Positions 51,125-60,227 of a stretch of 64,000 nucleotides of DNA are shown one piece after another (the stretch's first letter is position 1; each line of letters begins with the position of its first letter). The position numbers and the translations under genes are program-made. The notes under the pieces were generated by a model that worked only from the letters and a program-made list of their open reading frames with translations, was not told where the DNA came from and ran no database searches. Origin of the DNA: Desulfosporosinus nitroreducens (lineage in GTDB: Bacteria; Bacillota; Desulfitobacteriia; Desulfitobacteriales; Desulfitobacteriaceae); assembly GCF_023897015.1 (NCBI RefSeq), contig NZ_JAMHFY010000007.1, positions 1 to 64,000 of the forward strand, written 5' to 3'.

Positions 51125-51943
51125 TCAAGGTTCCTTTCGGTAGACAGCTGGCATAATATATTTATACTCTGTCTCATTCCGATCGAGAGATTCTGAATGC
51201 CCAATAAACAAGTAACCACCAGGCTCAGTCGAATCATAGAACTTCTTTACTAACTTCATCTTTGTATTCTTGTCAAAATAGATCATGACATTCCTGCAAA
51301 AAATTGTATGAAACTTCTTTTTGAAAGGGAAAACAACATCCATGAGATTGAATTTCCTATATATTACTTCATTCCTAATCTTATTAACTAGGACATATTT
51401 GTCATTATTTAGTTTCTCAAAATAGTTTAGTTTCCAAGACTGCGGCAGTGTGGCAATTCCCTCGTTATCGTAAATCCCGTTAATGGCAATATCTAAAACT
51501 TTACTGGAAATATCTGTGGCTAGAATTTTTGCATCCCACCATTTTTTATCCACACCAAGAAACTCGTCAATGATCATTGCTAAGGTATAGGGTTCTTCAC
51601 CACTAGAACATCCTGCACTCCATATGCGTAAGTCTCTCTCCTTTGATCTGCTAATGAGATTAGGGAGTACTTTTTCCTTAAAAAAGAAAAAATGATCGAC
51701 CTCACGCATGAAAAAGGTATGATTAGTTGTTATTTTGTTAACGAGCGTTACGATCGCATCTCCAGTTCTATCAGTTACAACGTAATGAAAGTAATCATTG
51801 AAATTTTGGAAGTTTTTTTCTATCAATACATTACTAAGCCTGCCCATTAGAAGAGTTTGTTTTTCTTTCTTCAAAAAAATACCATAATTTACTTTAATAT
51901 ACTCAGCTAGTTGTTTAAACTCTTGGTCTGTGATTGAAAGCAT
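51125..51943 (-). CDS. cheR: Chemoreceptor glutamate methyltransferase
   Basis: A 272-residue SAM-dependent enzyme: N-terminal helical domain (1-75), then the catalytic domain with IWSAGCSSGEEPYTLAMIID (SAM binding), ATDISSKVLDIAINGIYD, FPFKKKFHTIFCRNVMIYFD and the closing GGYLFIGHSESL. It methylates glutamates of the receptor encoded upstream. There is no C-terminal pentapeptide-binding beta-subdomain insert that I can be sure of. Confidence 0.95.
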   Translation of the reverse strand: MLSITDQEFKQLAEYIKVNYGIFLKKEKQTLLMGRLSNVLIEKNFQNFNDYFHYVVTDRTGDAIVTLVNKITTNHTFFMREVDHFFFFKEKVLPNLISRSKERDLRIWSAGCSSGEEPYTLAMIIDEFLGVDKKWWDAKILATDISSKVLDIAINGIYDNEGIATLPQSWKLNYFEKLNNDKYVLVNKIRNEVIYRKFNLMDVVFPFKKKFHTIFCRNVMIYFDKNTKMKLVKKFYDSTEPGGYLFIGHSESLDRNETEYKYIMPAVYRKEP

Positions 51944-51990
51944 AGCATTATTACACCTCCTTCTTAATCAGATTTCGCTATATTAGTTTC

Positions 51991-52018
51991 AGGAGAGCCC
52001 TTAAGGCTCTCCTTTTTT
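51991..52018 (+). terminator. Plus-strand terminator-like hairpin between mcp and cheR
   Basis: AGGAGAGCC (51991-51999) and GGCTCTCCT (52005-52013), 5-nt loop, followed by TTTTTT on the plus strand. All neighbouring genes are on the minus strand, where no U-run follows, so it would stop antisense transcription, or act as an mRNA hairpin in the operon. Confidence 0.6.
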
Positions 52019-52095
52019 AAAAACTATATTTGCAACAAGGTCTACCACCTCTGTCACAAACCTGTACATTTTTTGAAATATAACTTTAGTTTAAG

Positions 52096-53820
52096 TTAGT
52101 ACTTTCCAAATTCGTTATTGCTTAGAGAAATTTGAGATGAACTGTTTGTTACCCCAGCTCCGGAATATCCTTGTTTATCATAATTATTGTTGAACCTTTT
52201 CTTTCGGGACATATCTTCCAGCATTTGCAATACCTCTGGGTTAAGGTCTTCCAATCCACTATAGGAGGACCCATTGATTTTCCTCAGCTTAAACTTATTT
52301 ACTTGATCTCTTAACAATTCTGCTTGACTTGAGAGTTCCTCACTTGCAGCAGCACTTTCTTCCGAAGTAGCTGAATTGGTTTGAACCACGCTTGAGACCT
52401 GCATGATACCTTGATTGATTTGATTAATTCCCAAAGCTTGTTCATTGGATGCAGTCGCGATGTCTGCCACCAGGTTAGTTGCTTTACTAACCCCTTCAAC
52501 AATTTTGTTAAGTGCTTGTGCAGTATCATTAGCGATTTTAGTTCCGCCTTCCACCTTCTTCATAGAACCTTCAATCATGGCAGTTGTTTCTTTAGCAGCA
52601 TTTGCAGAACGTGCAGCAAGGTTTCTTACTTCCTCAGCAACCACGGCGAAACCTTTACCATGTTGACCCGCCCTGGCTGCTTCGACGGCAGCATTTAGAG
52701 CCAAAATGTTAGTCTGAAATGCTATTTCGTCAATTACCTTTATAATCTTGAAGATGTTTCCAGAAGCTTCATTGATCTCCTCCATAGCTTGGAGCATCTC
52801 TTTCATCTGCTGATTACCTTGAATGGCATTTTGTCTTGCTGCCTCGGCGAGCTCATTCGCTTGACTGGCATTTTGGGCGTTTAGCGTGGTTTGTGTGGAT
52901 ATTTCCTCAATGGAAGCTGTTAGTTCTTCGATAGAACTGGCTTGTTCTGTTGCGCCTTGGGAGAGGGCCATACTAGAAGCAGATACCTGTCTAGACCCGG
53001 ATGCTACTTGTTCGGATGCGGTATTGAAGCTTGTCATCACCTCATTAAGATTAGTTGACATACGCTCAAAGGCTGATGACAGAATACCAATTTCATCCTT
53101 TGTGTTAGCCCGAATGCTTACATCTAAGTCTCCATCCGCAATCTTCTCTGCAACACTGACAAGTTCACTAATTGGTTTGCTGATAATTCTTGATATAAAT
53201 ACTCCGAGAATGATAGCAATGATAACCGCTATAACAACAACTGCCGTCATTACTTGAATAGTACTATTGGCTGTCGCGCCATATTCTGCAGTTTTATCCA
53301 AGCCGCCATCAATTTTTAATTGAAATAGTGTAGCAATCGCCTCTTGTACTTTAACAGTTGGAGCAGTACCTTCTCCGTAAAACAGAGCGACGGCTTGCTC
53401 TGTCTGATTGGCCTCGACTAATTGAAAGACCTTATCTCTGTTTTGTTTATATTTGGATAAATTGTCTGACAAAACTTTAAAAACTTCACGCCCTTGATCC
53501 GTCTGCATGTTTTTTTCCATCTTTATTAATCCGTCATCAATAATAGCGTCTTTTTCTTTCAACGTGTTGAGGCTTTTTGAATAATCTGCGTTATGAAAAA
53601 GCACATCTCTAATGAGACTCCGTTCTTCTTGGAAGGCTAAACCGACTTCTCCTACGTCAGCCGTAGCTATGCCATATACATTAAACAGGTTACCGAAATT
53701 GGCTGTAGTATTCTTCAAGCTGATTATGCCAACAACACCAACAACCCCCGCTAAGATAGCTATAAGAACAAAAGAACTAATTATTTTTGCACCAATTTTC
53801 ATATTGTAAAACCACTTCAT
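52096..53820 (-). CDS. Methyl-accepting chemotaxis protein, 4HB sensor
   Basis: About 574 residues: TM1 (about 8-30), a four-helix-bundle extracellular sensor (35-190), TM2 (about 190-215), HAMP (215-270) and a long coiled-coil signalling domain with the hairpin tip [25 protein letters not shown]. The C-terminus has no NWETF-like CheR tether. Ligand unknown. ATG at 53820 follows GGGAGGAAAGGG; an in-frame GTG at 53841 lies upstream of that site and is rejected. Confidence 0.94.
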   Translation of the reverse strand: MKWFYNMKIGAKIISSFVLIAILAGVVGVVGIISLKNTTANFGNLFNVYGIATADVGEVGLAFQEERSLIRDVLFHNADYSKSLNTLKEKDAIIDDGLIKMEKNMQTDQGREVFKVLSDNLSKYKQNRDKVFQLVEANQTEQAVALFYGEGTAPTVKVQEAIATLFQLKIDGGLDKTAEYGATANSTIQVMTAVVVIAVIIAIILGVFISRIISKPISELVSVAEKIADGDLDVSIRANTKDEIGILSSAFERMSTNLNEVMTSFNTASEQVASGSRQVSASSMALSQGATEQASSIEELTASIEEISTQTTLNAQNASQANELAEAARQNAIQGNQQMKEMLQAMEEINEASGNIFKIIKVIDEIAFQTNILALNAAVEAARAGQHGKGFAVVAEEVRNLAARSANAAKETTAMIEGSMKKVEGGTKIANDTAQALNKIVEGVSKATNLVADIATASNEQALGINQINQGIMQVSSVVQTNSATSEESAAASEELSSQAELLRDQVNKFKLRKINGSSYSGLEDLNPEVLQMLEDMSRKKRFNNNYDKQGYSGAGVTNSSSQISLSNNEFGKY

Positions 53821-53841
53821 GAACCCTTTCCTCCCTATCAC

Positions 53842-54333
53842 TTAAATATTTTCTAGATTTTCAATTTCCAAATCGGTCAGGAGTTTACCAGAATCCAAAA
53901 GAAGTTTTACATCGTTCCCCACCTTGCCTATACCTCTGATATATTTATTTCCTTCTTTGTTCAGACTTGGCGGAGAAACGATTTCCTCATCCGAAATTGA
54001 GATCACCTCAGAAACACTGTCAACGATAAGACCTATCGGGATTTCTCTAATGTCAATGACTACAATGCATGTCCGATCGTTATATTCTCTGAAAGGCTTT
54101 CTAAACCTCAACCTTACATCCATCAAAGGAATAATCTTTCCCCGTAAATTTATGATTCCTTTGATATACTCAGGCATTTCCGGAATTTCCGTGATAGGCT
54201 GAAGCCCAATTATCTCTGTTACATATTTAATCTCAATTCCATAAAACTCATTCCCTAAACAAAATGTGAGGAATTTACCTTTTTGCGTGTCTTCAACTTG
54301 ATCTTCACTGTCTACTGCCTCATTCTCTGACAT
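53842..54333 (-). CDS. cheW: Chemotaxis coupling protein
   Basis: About 163 residues with a CheW SH3-like domain starting at KFLTFCLGNEFYGIEIKYV and including MPEYIKGIINLRGKIIPLMD and the SISDEEI segment. It links the receptor to the kinase CheA. The frame is open to a TTG at 54402, but the ATG at 54333 is 8 nt behind GGAAAGGATAG. It lies between cheA and mcp. Confidence 0.94.
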   Translation of the reverse strand: MSENEAVDSEDQVEDTQKGKFLTFCLGNEFYGIEIKYVTEIIGLQPITEIPEMPEYIKGIINLRGKIIPLMDVRLRFRKPFREYNDRTCIVVIDIREIPIGLIVDSVSEVISISDEEIVSPPSLNKEGNKYIRGIGKVGNDVKLLLDSGKLLTDLEIENLENI

Positions 54334-54422
54334 GCAATCTATCCTTTCCGCCTGAGAACTAACCCCATTCTCGTTTATCCTTGCTGTTGCTGCCCGACTC
54401 AAGGAGATTAGTTACAAGTAAA

Positions 54423-56519
54423 TTACCCGGTTTTCTTGACAGTGAACAGCCCCGCAATATCAAGAATTAAACTGATACTTCCATCTCCTAATAAAGTACA
54501 CCCTGCGAGTCCCGTGACCTTCTTGGTATGTTTAATATAGGCAGGAAGTGATTTAACGACAACTTGCTGCTGACCGATTAACTCATCTGCAAAAATACAA
54601 AGAGTTTGATCATCCTGTTCTACCATAATAATGATTCCGTCGGCAAAATTATTAACAAGCGTATTAACATGATACCTTTCATGTAAGCGGAGTATAGGAA
54701 AACACTGCCCTCTGACCATTATCATCTCATTATCATCCGGATCAACAATTATATCCGTGGTTTTTGGCCTAAAGGATTCCTTAATCGCGGTTGTCGGTAT
54801 GGTATAACGCGAATCCCCCACTTTAATATTCATACCATCGATGATAGCCAAGGTTAGTGGAATTTTAAGACTAAGGGTGGTTCCCTTTCCGGGAACACTA
54901 TCCGCCGTAATTGCTCCCCCTACTGCTTCAATATTTTTAACCACGACATCCATTCCAACCCCGCGTCCAGAAAACTCTGTAACAGTCTCATTCGTTGAAA
55001 ATCCCGGCAAAAAAACTAAGTTATAGATTTCCTTATCTGTGATTTCGTCCTCGGGAACTTGAAGCAATCCCTTTTCACGTGCTTTGGACATGATTTTAGC
55101 TTTATTAAAGCCGCCTCCATCGTCACGTATAATGATTAAGACATCCCCTCCTGCATTTTTTGCTTCTAAGGTAATCGTTCCCCAACGGGGTTTCCCCTTC
55201 ATTTCTCGATCTGAGGGCATTTCAATCCCGTGATCAATCGAATTGCGAATAAGATGCATTAAGGGATCGGAAATATGTTCAATAATATTTTTATCAACCT
55301 CGGTCTCTTGACCAATCAACTCAAGCCTAACATCCTTGTTAAGCTTTTTGCACATATCGCGAACTGTACGGTTCATTTTTTGGAACGTGCCTGTTAAAGG
55401 CACCATGCGCACAGACATGACAGTATCCTGTAACTCGCTAGTGATTTTTCTAAGTTGTCTGGCTGCCTTTTCAAAGTTATTAAGTTCCAAGCCCTTAAGG
55501 TCGGGATTTTGAGTCACCATCGCCTCAGCAATCACCATTTCCCCAACCAGATCCATTAACTGGTCTAACTTGGCTACACTAACACTTATAATACTTTGCT
55601 GAGATGCTGAAGAATAGCTTTCTTTTTGATCAATCGTTATACGTTCACCAGACGAAGAAGCGAAAATTTTAGCACTGTCGTTTAATAAGATTTTCCTTTC
55701 TTCATGGAGATCTTCAAATGGTTCACAATTCTTGACTTGTGTTAGTTGAAGGTCCTTTAAATAGATTGTCTGGCTCAGAGTTCGATGAATTTCTTCCAAA
55801 GAGCGATCCGTTTTTAAAAAGAGTGTAAATCCCTGTTCCTGAATAACTACCGCACTGTCCTCATGATCTAGATCTGCCGGGATATGGTAGTATTCTTTAA
55901 CAAGATCCCCCAGATCGTTAACCACCCCAAATGCTCTTAGGTTTTCCATTCCACAATCTTCTTCAAAATAAAGAGTGGCCTGAAATGAGCTACTATAGGA
56001 TTGAGGTTCTGTTCTTACTTTACTAATATAATATTGCTGCTTCTTGGGGGCAGAATATCCCTGTGAAGTTGCTGTATCTTTCATTTCTTGATCTCTAACC
56101 GTGTAATTCTGAGCTTTAATGGTGGCATGAAAGACTCGTAAACTCTCAATTAAGGCAGCAGCATCCCCTTCAGCTTCATCTCCATTTCTGATCTTTGCAA
56201 TTTCCACTTTGATAAAATCAATACCCTCAAGCACTAAATCTGATAATTGAGAGGAATCAATATTCTGAGGCTTGTCTTCACGCAGAACAAAGAATACATC
56301 CTCCATAGAATGGGCTAAGGTAGAAACATTATTAAAAAGCATCATTGCTGAGGACCCTTTAATTGTATGCATTATCCGAAAAATCTCATTGATTGCATCG
56401 GAATCGTAGGATTCAAACTTCTCATTGGCAATGATTAATTGCTCCATTTGCTCAATCAGTTGCATTGATTCAAATATAAAGAGCTCCAGCATGGGCTCAT
56501 TGTGATACTGGTCAGTCAA
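54423..56519 (-). CDS. cheA: Chemotaxis histidine kinase
   Basis: About 698 residues: HPt (P1) with the phospho-acceptor His near residue 51 in MHTIKGSSAMM, a degenerate P2-like middle, the dimerisation domain (ISVAKLDQLMDLVGEMVIAE), a HATPase domain (LMHLIRNSIDHGIE, IIRDDGGGFN, FSGRGVGMDVV), and a C-terminal CheW-like P5. The perfect Shine-Dalgarno AAAGGGGGTGA overlaps a GTG at 56528 and stands 8 nt before a TTG at 56519, so I take the TTG. Confidence 0.95.
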   Translation of the reverse strand: MTDQYHNEPMLELFIFESMQLIEQMEQLIIANEKFESYDSDAINEIFRIMHTIKGSSAMMLFNNVSTLAHSMEDVFFVLREDKPQNIDSSQLSDLVLEGIDFIKVEIAKIRNGDEAEGDAAALIESLRVFHATIKAQNYTVRDQEMKDTATSQGYSAPKKQQYYISKVRTEPQSYSSSFQATLYFEEDCGMENLRAFGVVNDLGDLVKEYYHIPADLDHEDSAVVIQEQGFTLFLKTDRSLEEIHRTLSQTIYLKDLQLTQVKNCEPFEDLHEERKILLNDSAKIFASSSGERITIDQKESYSSASQQSIISVSVAKLDQLMDLVGEMVIAEAMVTQNPDLKGLELNNFEKAARQLRKITSELQDTVMSVRMVPLTGTFQKMNRTVRDMCKKLNKDVRLELIGQETEVDKNIIEHISDPLMHLIRNSIDHGIEMPSDREMKGKPRWGTITLEAKNAGGDVLIIIRDDGGGFNKAKIMSKAREKGLLQVPEDEITDKEIYNLVFLPGFSTNETVTEFSGRGVGMDVVVKNIEAVGGAITADSVPGKGTTLSLKIPLTLAIIDGMNIKVGDSRYTIPTTAIKESFRPKTTDIIVDPDDNEMIMVRGQCFPILRLHERYHVNTLVNNFADGIIIMVEQDDQTLCIFADELIGQQQVVVKSLPAYIKHTKKVTGLAGCTLLGDGSISLILDIAGLFTVKKTG

Positions 56520-56552
56520 TTTAATCACCCCCTTTTGACTTGGAATTACCTG

Positions 56553-56915
56553 TTATACGCCCAACACTTTGGAAATCGTTTTATGTAGTAATTCCTCCTT
56601 AAAAGGTTTAACAATAAAGGTTTTTGCTCCACTAATTATTGCTTGTTTCACCATCCCCTCCTGACCCATGGATGAAACCATGATTACCTTAGCCTGAGGG
56701 TCAAATGCTTTAATTAACTTGAGAGCTTCAATACCTGACATTTCGGGCATGGTAATATCCATGGTCACAACATCAGGGCGCAACTCTTTATACATTGAAA
56801 CCGCAATTAAGCCATTCGCGGCTTCTCCGACAATTTCAATATCTTGATTCTGGAGCATATTTCGAATGGAAACCCGCATGAAAGCCGCATCATCAACAAT
56901 AAGTAGTTTTTTCAT
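56553..56915 (-). CDS. cheY: CheY-like response regulator
   Basis: A 120-residue receiver: KLLIVDDAAFMRVSIRNML, VVTMDITMPEMSG with the phospho-acceptor, VMVSSMGQE and FIVKPFKEE with the conserved Lys. It is the small output protein of the CheA system, resembling Bacillus CheY. No flagellar switch genes are in the window, so its target may be flagellar genes elsewhere or another output. ATG follows GAGGAG. Confidence 0.93.
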   Translation of the reverse strand: MKKLLIVDDAAFMRVSIRNMLQNQDIEIVGEAANGLIAVSMYKELRPDVVTMDITMPEMSGIEALKLIKAFDPQAKVIMVSSMGQEGMVKQAIISGAKTFIVKPFKEELLHKTISKVLGV

Positions 56916-56952
56916 CTAACTTCACTCCTCGTATTAACTGGGATTACTTACC

Positions 56953-57540
56953 CTATCCTAATGCAAAAGCATCCAACAACATTTTTAGAGCAGATAAAGT
57001 ATGATCTTTTAACGAAAAATTATAATTATCCATGCGCCATCTCAGCACACTTGCTCTTTCTAAGCCGATAATAAGATCGGCCATACTTCCTGGATCTACT
57101 TCTTTTGCAAGTACTTTTTTATGTTTAGCTTCCGTAATTAAGGATTTGACTGAATTAAACCTTTTGATAAAAATATTATAAACCACAGCGTTGAGCTCTG
57201 GTTCACACATTAATCCCTCGCAGGATAGGGTAATTGCAGTTATTTCAGGGTAATTTTCATAATACGTTACGTAAGCTTCTACAAAATAAGTAATTGCTTC
57301 GATCGGCGTATAATCTCTAAGCTTTAATGATTCGATAATTGCCTGATCATATTGGGAAAAATATTCGAGTACCGCCAGAATCAGTTCGTTCTTCGATTTA
57401 TAATGCTTAAATATGGTTGATTCGGAGATACCCTGCCTCTTCGCCACCTCCCTGGTCGTAAGCCCCTGAAGACCCTTTTCACTAATAACTTCAATCGTCG
57501 ATAAAATTAAGCTTTCTTTAGTATGTATCAGTTTCGACAA
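56953..57540 (-). CDS. TetR family regulator, first gene of the chemosensory operon
   Basis: A 195-residue regulator with a TetR HTH at residues 10-55 (ILSTIEVISEKGLQGLTTRE, then QGISESTIFKHYKSKNELI) and a ligand-binding helical domain. It ends 38 bp before cheY on the same strand, so it is probably cotranscribed. A perfect dyad lies 19 bp upstream of its start and suggests that it represses its own operon. The inducer is unknown. TTG start, 6-7 nt behind GGAGGGG. Confidence 0.88.
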   Translation of the reverse strand: MSKLIHTKESLILSTIEVISEKGLQGLTTREVAKRQGISESTIFKHYKSKNELILAVLEYFSQYDQAIIESLKLRDYTPIEAITYFVEAYVTYYENYPEITAITLSCEGLMCEPELNAVVYNIFIKRFNSVKSLITEAKHKKVLAKEVDPGSMADLIIGLERASVLRWRMDNYNFSLKDHTLSALKMLLDAFALG

Positions 57541-57558
57541 CAGCGTCCCCTCCGTCGA

Positions 57559-57574
57559 GAGTAAACATTTACTC
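57559..57574. promoter_or_regulatory. TetR-type operator GAGTAAA-CA-TTTACTC
   Basis: A perfect 7-bp dyad with a 2-nt centre, 19 bp before the tetR start codon. AT-rich -10-like text (TATATATA near 57581-57588) follows directly upstream on the minus strand, so a bound repressor would overlap the promoter or transcription start. Confidence 0.65.
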
Positions 57575-57768
57575 GCCTATTATATATACAATCATAATAC
57601 TTGGTCGACATTTTTCTGTCAATTAGTTTTTAATTCGTTTTAAATATTTTTTTTAATTTAATTTTCACTTAAATCCGCTAATTTTTCCGGACTATTAAAT
57701 TAAATAGAAAGATATTTTTCTGCTGAACCTTAATATTAACGTTTTGGCGGGAAAATCCCCTGCAACAA

Positions 57769-57813
57769 TAAAAAAATCCCCCTCTATCACATTGAATTGT
57801 GCATTAGAGGGGA
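57769..57813 (-). terminator. Terminator after the DUF4352 gene
   Basis: Stem CCCCTCTA (57779-57786) with TAGAGGGG (57805-57812), an inner CA/TG pair, and on the minus strand a run of about eight U (57776-57769). Confidence 0.88.
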
Positions 57814-57839
57814 GCCTGAGTTGCGAAAAGTTTCTTAGT

Positions 57840-58421
57840 TCACTGCATCAAGATACGAACCTTTGCAATCGCAGTTTTAGAACTTAAAGGATCAGGAATA
57901 ACCGTTAAATCAAAAGTCTGAGTTTTGTTTAACACCTCATACCCTAGTTCACCTGTCATCCTTCCTCCAGCTTTAATTGTTCCATCTATAGCATCCTTAA
58001 CGGCCGAAATAGCTTTTATACTTTTACTATTCAGATCTGTAAGCTTAAACCCGATCATACTTCTAACCTCAATATCATTGCTTCCCTGATTTTCAATCGT
58101 AAGATTTATAAAAAGGTACGTATTATCTTCTCTTGCAGACTTATCATAACCATTGCCGTCAGAAGTCCTGATACCGTTTATTCTATATTGGAGGTTTCCT
58201 ATCTTAAAAGTCTCTCCCAACGCATATGCCTCTTGCTGAGATATGAGTGCGGTTTGTTGCTTCTGGAATTGTGGCGAATTAGTGTGTGCCTGTGTAGTTA
58301 AGGCGCCAGCCCCTAGTAGAAAGATTATCATTGGTACTAGAAGGACTAGCAAACTATATTGAATCTGAGAGCAATACCTGCGTTGTCTTCCCGTCTTACG
58401 TGATGCTGCTAGTTTCCACAT
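57840..58421 (-). CDS. Exported DUF4352-domain protein
   Basis: A 193-residue protein with a basic N-terminus, one hydrophobic segment (about 22-43, signal or anchor) and an immunoglobulin-like DUF4352 region (about 65-190: GETFKIGNLQYRINGIRTSD, TYLFINLTIENQGSNDIEV, MTGELGYEVLNKTQTFDLTV). Such domains occur in surface and lipoprotein-like proteins of Firmicutes with no known reaction. No lipobox Cys. ATG follows GAGGAGG. Confidence 0.78.
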   Translation of the reverse strand: MWKLAASRKTGRQRRYCSQIQYSLLVLLVPMIIFLLGAGALTTQAHTNSPQFQKQQTALISQQEAYALGETFKIGNLQYRINGIRTSDGNGYDKSAREDNTYLFINLTIENQGSNDIEVRSMIGFKLTDLNSKSIKAISAVKDAIDGTIKAGGRMTGELGYEVLNKTQTFDLTVIPDPLSSKTAIAKVRILMQ

Positions 58422-58724
58422 GTTCTTCGTCCTCCTCTTGGTTCATAGTTTGTCAACAGGGAACTGATGACAATACTTCGTTGAGTGAATATTAGCACAA
58501 CTATCCGCCTCTGTCTATAGATCCAGAATATAGTATCATTAATTTTTTATATGATGATCGGTTAAATATATCTCAATTATCCTTTTAACTATCGTAATCC
58601 AACCTCTTTTTAATAGTTTTCATCTATTATCTATACCTATTGTAATAATGACAATATATTATGATAATAAATTCTTATATGCTTTCAATATAAAATGGGT
58701 TCTTACGCAACTCCGTGAAAACCC
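58422..58724. other. AT-rich region between pdxR and the DUF4352 gene
   Basis: About 300 bp, strongly AT-rich. At its right end a hairpin (GGGTT/AACCC, 58697-58724) directly after the pdxR stop, followed by ATTTTAT on the minus strand, may be a weak terminator. The rest must contain the DUF4352 promoter, which I cannot define. Confidence 0.45.
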
Positions 58725-60125
58725 TCAATTACCACAATTCCAAGCATCGTATAATAACTTTACGCCCTCTGATATTTCTATTTTACTCAATGCACCATAG
58801 CCTAATAAGAATGTATTCTCATATTTCTCTAACATTTTGCCAATAAAATAATCAGAGATAGGATAGACCTTGACACCTTTTTCAGCTGCAGCTTTACACA
58901 TATCGTTTTCACTTTTACTTATTACTGATTTTATTAACAAATGACTCCCTGCGCTCTCACCAACAATCTTAATATCATCACCAAAAATTGATAATTCTCT
59001 AATTAAGTGTCCCCTTTTATCTTTATATAGCTTGCGCATTTTATTAAGATGTTTTTCATAATTACCCTCAGCAATAAATTTCGCGACGATTCTTTGTTCA
59101 AGAATTGATACTTCAGAGCCGAATTCACTGCATATCCTAGTGTAGTTTTTAAGCAATGTTAACGGTAATACCATATAACTTATCCTAATGGATGGCGCGA
59201 TTGAAGTCGAAAATGTGCCAACATATATGACCTTACCATTTTGATCGATACTTTGCAGGGATGGTAAGGGCTTTCTAATATATCTGAACTCACTGTCATA
59301 GTCATCTTCAATTATAAATCGTCCATCCGCTTCATTCGCAAAATTAAGCAGCTCAACCCTTCTGCCTATAGGCATGCTGATTCCAAGAGGAAACTGATGG
59401 GACGGGGTCACATAAACCGCCACATTAGAAAGGTTTTTAAGAGGTTCAATCTCTATTCCCCTGTCATCTATAGGTATAGGCAAAATTGTATGTCCCATAT
59501 GTTCAAACGTTTTATATGCCTTTCGATAAACAGGGTTTTCTAGGGCTATAGAAGTATTATTGCTTAAGACAAGGCTCAAGGTACGCAATGAACTCTCGGT
59601 TCCTGCTCCAATAACTATTTGTCTTTCATCACAGTTTACCCCTCTTGAGCTATGTAAAAAAGCAACTAATTCTCGCCTTAAATTCACATCTCCCTGCGCC
59701 ATAGTTCTCTTTAAAATGCTATGGTCAAATTCGTTAAAACAACTTTTAAAAATATTCCTCCATGTTTTATAGGGGAATGCTTGGTGGTCAATATCACTGG
59801 GAGAAAAATCAATTTTTAGATTGGACATACTTATATTTAAAGTGTTTTCTTGCTGAGTAACATTTATTCTGTGATATACGTCAATATCACAAACAAAGTA
59901 TCCCTTCTTTGGGACAGCTATAATATATCCCTCATCTATTAACTGGCTGTATGCAGTATCAATCGTGTTAATGCTGACGCAAAGATGCTCAGATAGTTTC
60001 CTCTTTGAAGGAATTCTATCATAAGGCTTATAATTCTTACTCTGAATTTCAGCTTTTAACCACTCATAAATTTGCCTATATAATGGTGTTTTATTCGTAC
60101 ATAATGGCAAAGTAATCAAAGGCAT
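58725..60125 (-). CDS. pdxR: MocR family regulator (PdxR-like)
   Basis: A 466-residue fusion: GntR winged helix at 10-80 (PLYRQIYEWLKAEIQSKNYK, LSEHLCVSINTIDTAYSQLI) and a class I aminotransferase-like domain that binds pyridoxal phosphate, with VYVTPSHQFPLGISMPIGRR, IIEDDYDSEFRY and YVGTFSTSIAPSIRISYMVLP. The usual PLP lysine of SKxxxPxxRxGY is not evident here: the motif reads FSTSIAPSIRISY, with Ser where Lys is expected. It is divergent from pyridoxal kinase and probably senses PLP or a precursor. The start is uncertain (ATG 60125 abuts GGAGG; TTG 60119 has ideal spacing). Confidence 0.88.
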   Translation of the reverse strand: MPLITLPLCTNKTPLYRQIYEWLKAEIQSKNYKPYDRIPSKRKLSEHLCVSINTIDTAYSQLIDEGYIIAVPKKGYFVCDIDVYHRINVTQQENTLNISMSNLKIDFSPSDIDHQAFPYKTWRNIFKSCFNEFDHSILKRTMAQGDVNLRRELVAFLHSSRGVNCDERQIVIGAGTESSLRTLSLVLSNNTSIALENPVYRKAYKTFEHMGHTILPIPIDDRGIEIEPLKNLSNVAVYVTPSHQFPLGISMPIGRRVELLNFANEADGRFIIEDDYDSEFRYIRKPLPSLQSIDQNGKVIYVGTFSTSIAPSIRISYMVLPLTLLKNYTRICSEFGSEVSILEQRIVAKFIAEGNYEKHLNKMRKLYKDKRGHLIRELSIFGDDIKIVGESAGSHLLIKSVISKSENDMCKAAAEKGVKVYPISDYFIGKMLEKYENTFLLGYGALSKIEISEGVKLLYDAWNCGN

Positions 60126-60133
60126 CCTCCAAA

Positions 60134-60179
60134 CTGTTACTATACATATATTAAAAACTGATACTATTAGAGGTAACAG
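60134..60179. promoter_or_regulatory. Candidate MocR/PdxR binding site
   Basis: Two similar direct words, CTGTTACTAT (60134-60143) and CTGATACTAT (60158-60167), 24 bp apart, with the inverted GTAACAG at 60173-60179. MocR regulators typically bind direct repeats between their gene and the divergent target. Confidence 0.55.
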
Positions 60180-60227
60180 ATATATTCTATAATCAATCTA
60201 TTAATTGTCAAGGAGGATTATTAGTTT

